Origin: an uncultured Lachnospiraceae bacterium
Lineage (GTDB): Bacteria > Bacillota_A > Clostridia > Lachnospirales > Lachnospiraceae
Assembly: GCA_902780985.1 (NCBI GenBank)
Contig: CACZHN010000004.1
Location: 1 to 28,255 of the forward strand
DNA: 28,255 nucleotides
Direction: 5' to 3'
Below, one piece after another: positions 24,270 through 28,255 of the stretch. The position numbers were made by a program, and so were the translations under genes. How positions within the stretch are numbered: the stretch's first letter is position 1; each line of letters opens with the position of its first letter. The notes under the pieces were generated by a model. The model made no database searches and was not told the DNA's origin. It was given only the letters and a program-made list of their open reading frames with translations.

Positions 24270-25849
24270 GTTGTTTGTCCCTTCATCTGTTCGTAGGTTA
24301 TGCCGTACTTTTCGGCGATATTTCTTGCGTAGGACTTGGATTCCGGATCGCTTCGCTTTACGTGGAAAGTATTCATGTTATCTTTAATCTCCATGACAAG
24401 ACTTACCATATCGCTTTCGCCGTCCCACTTGTTCATCTCGTCTATGGAACGGGCCACCTCATGTATATGGGTGTTGAAGATCACCGCGGTTCCCTTCTCC
24501 TTCAGGATGCGGAGCAGATCCTTGGACAGATACAGTCCGTCGGCGGCACTGGTGGTGGAGTAGGTTTCGTTGAAGAGGATAAGTGTCTTATCATCTGTTT
24601 CGCTGACAATCTCCTTGATTCGTACCGCTTCCTCACCCAGTCGTCCGTAATTGATGGTAAGGTTTTCATCAATCGGGAAATGCGTGAGTATGTTATGGAA
24701 CGGCCGGCCTACGCAGGACGAAGCCGTTACGAAGGAACCGATGGAGGCCATGATGGAAATGATTCCCAAAGCCTGTTCGATAATGGTCTTACCGCCTCGG
24801 TTCGGTCCGGTGAGTATGAATATATTTTCTTTAGGTGAAAACGAGAAATCGTTTTTTACTATATTTTTTTCCTGAGCCAGGAACAGTCTTACGTTGTAGA
24901 GATCCCGTATATCCAGGGAGATTCCCTCGGTATCTTTTATCTCCGGCATGCATATCTCGCAGTTTTCTTTTCTGAGCCTTCTGCCGAAGCGCGCCATGGC
25001 GAGATAGTAGGTCAGTCCTTCAAACATTTCCGTTATGCTTGTACTGTCCAGCTTTATATACTTATGGATGATCATTTTTATCCTTGTCAGATGACGTCTC
25101 AGATGCTTTTCGATCAGCGGCGTCATGGATACCAGCAGCGGGTCGATGACTCTGGTAGGAGCCATGGGCTTTCCCACGGAATTGGTAGCTGCGGCACTGT
25201 TGTTGACGTTTGATATAAATGCAGCAATCTCGGCAAATTTATATTTGGATCTTATCCTGTAAGGAACGAACTCCACGGCGGTAACCATTTCCACATTCAG
25301 ATCGGGGGTGAAGTTGACACCCACATAGGCGCCTCTTACATTTGACATATGCTCCAGCATCTTGTTGATATCGGTCTTGGCAATTTCGAACTTCTCATCA
25401 TTTACGATTTTTTCCATGTTTGACAGAACGTTCTTCAGACCTGCAGACTTGATCTCGTTGTTCTTCAGACAATCCACGATAGCCTCGGAAGCGTTGACGT
25501 AAACGGAAAGCTCCCTGAGGTGCTCAAGCATTACATATAATGTATTGTCGCCTTCTATCTGAAGCAGCTTGCTGCTGCCGTAATTTTTGAGAGTCCTTAT
25601 ATAGCTGAGGGCTTCGGTAAGCTCTTCCGACAGTTTCTCATTGTTGAGGAAGTCCTGAAGGATCTCTGACCTGAACCTGATGTCACGGGTATCCGTTGGA
25701 ATATGGGTGAAAATGTCACGGACGATGAGCATTTCCGTCTCGTTTTCCGCGATGCTGTCCACGATCTCCTGGATAGCCAGATCCTTTACGGTTTCGGGCT
25801 TAAGCTCCACTGTTTTTCTTTCTGAATTTTCGGCAAAAAGAATATCCAT
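24266..25849 (-). CDS. MutS-like ATPase lacking the mismatch-recognition domain
   Basis: 527 residues. The C-terminal half matches the MutS ATPase: Walker A GPNRGGKT (348-355; usual GPNMGGKS), Walker B LILFNE (423-428; usual D-E, here Asn427-Glu428), 'TTSAADG' (432-438) and NTHIHE with His461. The N-terminal half is helical like the MutS core/lever domains; there is no domain I with the Phe-x-Glu mismatch wedge and no Smr nuclease as in MutS2. It therefore belongs to the short MutS-related proteins whose role is not settled; mismatch repair should not be assumed. Start chosen at ATG 25849 behind CGGAG with a 6-nt gap; an upstream in-frame ATG lacks a ribosome site. It is divergent from the AraC gene and co-translated with the protease gene. 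Confidence 0.9.
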   Translation of the reverse strand: MDILFAENSERKTVELKPETVKDLAIQEIVDSIAENETEMLIVRDIFTHIPTDTRDIRFRSEILQDFLNNEKLSEELTEALSYIRTLKNYGSSKLLQIEGDNTLYVMLEHLRELSVYVNASEAIVDCLKNNEIKSAGLKNVLSNMEKIVNDEKFEIAKTDINKMLEHMSNVRGAYVGVNFTPDLNVEMVTAVEFVPYRIRSKYKFAEIAAFISNVNNSAAATNSVGKPMAPTRVIDPLLVSMTPLIEKHLRRHLTRIKMIIHKYIKLDSTSITEMFEGLTYYLAMARFGRRLRKENCEICMPEIKDTEGISLDIRDLYNVRLFLAQEKNIVKNDFSFSPKENIFILTGPNRGGKTIIEQALGIISIMASIGSFVTASSCVGRPFHNILTHFPIDENLTINYGRLGEEAVRIKEIVSETDDKTLILFNETYSTTSAADGLYLSKDLLRILKEKGTAVIFNTHIHEVARSIDEMNKWDGESDMVSLVMEIKDNMNTFHVKRSDPESKSYARNIAEKYGITYEQMKGQTT

Positions 25850-25989
25850 AATAATCTCCGATATAAGAAAAATGCGCGTTAGAACGATAGTTACCAAAGT
25901 TTAGTATAGAATAAAAATCTAAGGCACGTATATAATTATATTTGGAAATATGTTACAATCTTTATAAAATTATTTCGGAGATAATGCGT

Positions 25990-26787
25990 ATGAAAAATGA
26001 CGGTAAGGAAAGAATGATTAGCTTTGACGAGATCCGCGAGCTTATGCATGATCATGCGGAAACCGGATTTATACATACTACGTATAAAGAGGAGTCTCAC
26101 AGATTTCATCTGCTGCTGAATGGTGATATGAGAGCGGTGGAAGAGTCGGATAAGATTCTGAATCCGGATATTCAGGGCAAGCTTTCGAAGGATCCTGTCA
26201 GGAATCTCAGGTATCTTGCAATAGTCAATACGGGGCTGGCTACCCGTTATCTTATCGAGGCCGGGATCCCGCAGGAGACGGTTTATTCCATTTCGGACAT
26301 TTATATCCAGAAGGTGGATGAGGCGAAGACCATGGATGAAATCAGGAAGCTGAATATGGAAGTCTGGACGGTCTTTGTGGAGACGGTAAGAGAGTTTAAG
26401 CGGGAGAGCCGGTTTTCGAAGCCAATCTTGTCCTGTCTTAATTACATAGACTCGCATTTCAACGAGAAGATCGTACTGGAGGATGTGGCGGAGAAGGTGA
26501 ATCTGAATCCCTGTTATCTGGCTGCGCTTTTCAAGAAAGAGACAGGGAAGACCTTCGGAGAATATCTGATGGATGTCCGCATAGAGACTTCCATGGCGTT
26601 ACTGGCGAAGACGGATTATCCGTATTCGCGGATTGCTTATTCGCTGGCTTTCTGTTCGCAAAGTCATTTTACGAAGACATTTCATAAGCATACGGGCTAT
26701 ACGCCGAAGCAGTACAGGATGACTTTCTATGATGCGGACATTTCTTCCGTGGGGGGCGGCAGGCTGCCGGGGAAGAAAAATCAGTAA
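25990..26787 (+). CDS. AraC-family transcriptional regulator
   Basis: 265 residues. The C-terminal DNA-binding domain has two helix-turn-helices at about 161-186 ('VLEDVAEKVNLNPCYLAALFKK') and 210-236, with the family ending 'IAYSLAFCSQSHFTKTFHKHTGYTPKQYR'. Residues 1-145 form a helical sensing or dimerising region with 'NTGLATRYLIEAGIPQETVYSISD', a pattern I associate with clostridial AraC proteins of unknown ligand. Start chosen at ATG 25990, 9 nt after CGGAG; an ATG at 25984 is only 3 nt away and so unlikely. It is divergent from the MutS-like gene (140 bp apart) and upstream of the anchored protein gene, either of which could be a target. Confidence 0.92.
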   Translation: MKNDGKERMISFDEIRELMHDHAETGFIHTTYKEESHRFHLLLNGDMRAVEESDKILNPDIQGKLSKDPVRNLRYLAIVNTGLATRYLIEAGIPQETVYSISDIYIQKVDEAKTMDEIRKLNMEVWTVFVETVREFKRESRFSKPILSCLNYIDSHFNEKIVLEDVAEKVNLNPCYLAALFKKETGKTFGEYLMDVRIETSMALLAKTDYPYSRIAYSLAFCSQSHFTKTFHKHTGYTPKQYRMTFYDADISSVGGGRLPGKKNQ

Positions 26788-26820
26788 TGATACAACTATG
26801 ATACAGGAACGTGCTATAAT
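26787..26820 (+). promoter_or_regulatory. Extended -10 promoter and ATGATACA direct repeat before the anchored protein gene
   Basis: TGCTATAAT (26812-26820) is a consensus extended -10; no good -35 is present. ATGATACA is repeated at 26787-26794 and 26798-26805, an 11-bp period, exactly where the -35 region should be. This pattern suggests an activator site on one face of the helix, possibly for the AraC protein encoded just upstream or the LytTR regulator downstream. The repeat overlaps the end of the AraC gene. Confidence 0.55.
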
Positions 26821-26865
26821 GTGTCACATGGTGAGGTCGATTTATATAAACAGGGGAAATGAATT

Positions 26866-27603
26866 ATGGATAGTAAAAAATTTAAGATTTTTGTGATCGC
26901 GTGTCTCGTGGTATTTGCGGGGCTGATCATAGGTATCATCATCCTATCTCAGCCGACGAATCCAAAGGAGACACCACAGGCTGCAACAGCAGCTGCAACA
27001 GAAGCAGCGACCGAGGCTGCCACGGAAGCAGTATCGGAGGATACCGAAGAGGCTGCTACGGAGGCTGCGACGGAAGCAGCAACCGAGACCGCCACGGAAG
27101 CGTCTGCGGGAGAAGCTTCGGAACAGGGCGCAGTGGTGCTCAATGATAACACCAAGACCCAGGACATCATCGGATCTCAGGATGCAGAGACTCAGATAAA
27201 GTACAGGAGTATTACATTTACCCTTCCTAAGAACTGGCTGGGTATCACCGCACCGGATCAGAACAAATGCTACTTTTTCTATACGGAACATGCAACGCTT
27301 ATGCTTAACAGACAGCCGCTGTCAGGCGCGAATCTGGATAGCGAAGAGGGCGTGCAGGGTGCCATGCAGGGTATAGCTGAGGGCGGATTTTCTAATGTTC
27401 AGAGAGACAGGATCGTGACTATAGGAAACTATACGGGATATGTATTCACGGGCGAAGCCGAAAAGGATGGAGTGAAATATAACGGCCACGTGTTATACGT
27501 TCAGATCGGCAAAGAGGTATATACATTTATTATCGCTGCGGAAGATGGGTATTCCTATAATGAGGATATTGAGAGTATAATAGGCTCCATTGACATTAGA
27601 TAA
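26866..27603 (+). CDS. Membrane-anchored protein with Ala/Thr/Glu-rich stalk, unknown function
   Basis: 245 residues. A single helix (about 8-28) follows a short Lys-rich cytoplasmic start, so the rest is outside. Residues about 38-86 are a low-complexity stalk made of repeated EAAT/ATEA units, probably an extended spacer through the cell wall. Residues about 110-245 form a compact domain opening 'RSITFTLPKNWLGI' and ending 'EDIESIIGSIDIR', resembling the small PsbP/DUF1795-like surface domains of Firmicutes; no catalytic motif is visible. The promoter has an extended -10 and the ribosome site is AGGGGA. A LytTR response-regulator gene starts 24 bp downstream, suggesting co-transcription and perhaps a role in signal reception. 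Confidence 0.8.
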   Translation: MDSKKFKIFVIACLVVFAGLIIGIIILSQPTNPKETPQAATAAATEAATEAATEAVSEDTEEAATEAATEAATETATEASAGEASEQGAVVLNDNTKTQDIIGSQDAETQIKYRSITFTLPKNWLGITAPDQNKCYFFYTEHATLMLNRQPLSGANLDSEEGVQGAMQGIAEGGFSNVQRDRIVTIGNYTGYVFTGEAEKDGVKYNGHVLYVQIGKEVYTFIIAAEDGYSYNEDIESIIGSIDIR

Positions 27604-27627
27604 TGAGACAAGGAGGAATATCAGAGA

Positions 27628-28255
27628 TTGAATGTAGCAGTTTGCGATGACATCAAAACGATCAGGCAGGGAATAGTAGCAGAGTGCGAACGCGTTAGGG
27701 AAGAGATCAACGCCGATTTCGGAATATTCGAGTATGACAATATCCGGGATCTGAAAGAGGAACTGAGCAGTATCGACATACTTCTTCTGGACATTGAGAT
27801 AGGGGAAGAAAGCGGGATAGACGTAAAGAATTATATCGAGGAAAACAGGCTTGATATAATCATTATATTTGTTACCGGCTACGACAGTTACGTGAAGGAA
27901 TCTTTCGGACTGAATGTTCTCGGATTTATAGACAAGAGCGAGGTGAAGGAAAAACTGGCTGCCTACCTCACCAGGGCGGTCGGGATAAAAGCAGGAGAGA
28001 GTCTTACCATCGAAGGACTGAATATCCGTACCGTAAAGTATGTTCAGTCGGACGGCGCTTATGTGAGACTTGTGTCGGATGACTCAAGAGAGGCACTTCA
28101 CAGAGTCAGCATGAACGAGATGGAGGAAGTCCTGAAAGACCATGACTTCTGCAGGGCTCACAGATGCTATATCATCAACCTCAGATACGTGAAAAAGATA
28201 ATAACCATGGGCCACGGCAAAAAGTACGTGGTGATCGACGACAAACGCCTTAAGG
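27628..28255 (+). CDS. LytTR-family response regulator (3' end outside window)
   Basis: The first 209 residues are visible; the usual length is 230-250, so only the end is missing. The start is a TTG (27628) giving MNVAVCDD, with AGGAGG 11 nt upstream; no ATG fits. Receiver domain: acidic pair Asp7-Asp8, phosphoacceptor Asp55 in LLLDIEIG, Thr83 in FVTGYD and Lys103 in GFIDKSE. From about 125 the LytTR DNA-binding domain follows ('VKYVQSDGAYVRL', 'CRAHRCYIINLRYVKKI'). Such regulators pair with HPK10-type kinases in peptide quorum sensing or cell-envelope control and bind two direct repeats; a kinase gene may follow beyond the window. Probably co-transcribed with the anchored protein gene. Confidence 0.93.
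   Translation, partial: MNVAVCDDIKTIRQGIVAECERVREEINADFGIFEYDNIRDLKEELSSIDILLLDIEIGEESGIDVKNYIEENRLDIIIIFVTGYDSYVKESFGLNVLGFIDKSEVKEKLAAYLTRAVGIKAGESLTIEGLNIRTVKYVQSDGAYVRLVSDDSREALHRVSMNEMEEVLKDHDFCRAHRCYIINLRYVKKIITMGHGKKYVVIDDKRLK

Noticed and set aside
26974..27125. Possible CRISPR-like short repeats
   Set aside because: The repeats are in frame, contiguous, lack unique spacers and encode the stalk of an anchored protein.
26949..27170. Alanine/serine/valine-rich frame on the minus strand
   Set aside because: It is the complement of the EAAT repeat coding region; low complexity keeps several frames open.

Overview
The window is a 28 kb piece of a chromosome from a low- to mid-GC Gram-positive anaerobe, most likely a member of the Lachnospiraceae (Butyrivibrio/Lachnospira-like). 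This rests on AGA/AGG- and GGA-rich codon use, strong AGGAGG-type ribosome sites, and the mix of families: a bacterial serpin, an intracellular LacI-like sensor fused to GGDEF, a cytosolic GH51 arabinofuranosidase, a DUF6171-like Cys-rich protein, a clostridial C1 protease with a probable lectin-like tail, and many drug- or peptide-type ABC exporters with local regulators. I found no tRNA, rRNA, phage, transposase or CRISPR.

Layout. (1) 1-2511: the end of a serpin gene, convergent with a sugar-sensor/diguanylate cyclase gene. (2) 2512-2853: regulatory DNA with a promoter, a UUCG-loop terminator and direct repeats. (3) 2854-10121: a tight five-gene operon of ABC ATPase, eight-helix FtsX/MacB-type permease, secreted S12 serine hydrolase, OmpR-type response regulator and histidine kinase, which looks like a self-regulated envelope sensing/efflux module. 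(4) 10130-10313: a 184-bp multi-hairpin element with 11-bp terminal inverted repeats. (5) 10423-12207: GH51 alpha-L-arabinofuranosidase plus a small Cys-rich protein, then two terminators. (6) 12495-13559: a membrane-anchored protein of unknown function, divergent from glycerate kinase and an SRAP (YedK/HMCES) protein. A perfect 50-bp palindrome carries the stop codons of the SRAP gene and of the convergent unknown membrane protein. (7) 16278-19633: a LysR regulator divergent from a three-gene ABC-2 exporter. (8) 19660-22671: an operon on the minus strand with two stand-alone exporter transmembrane subunits, one stand-alone ATPase and a MerR regulator, driven by a promoter with the 19-bp spacer typical of MerR control. 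(9) 22770-25849: a MutS-like ATPase gene translationally coupled to a C1 (papain-like) lipoprotein gene. (10) 25990-28255: an AraC-type regulator, a membrane-anchored protein with an Ala/Thr/Glu-rich stalk, and a LytTR response regulator cut by the window end.

Common theme: three separate ABC export systems each sit with a different class of regulator (two-component, LysR, MerR), and several secreted or anchored proteins (serpin, S12 hydrolase, C1 protease, two anchored unknowns) lie between them. The best candidates for something not well described are the five-gene ABC/S12/two-component operon, the structured element behind it, the split MerR-controlled exporter with a possible ribosome-site-masking repeat, and the MutS-like/C1-protease pair. 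All functional statements are inferred from sequence motifs read by eye; no database search was run.
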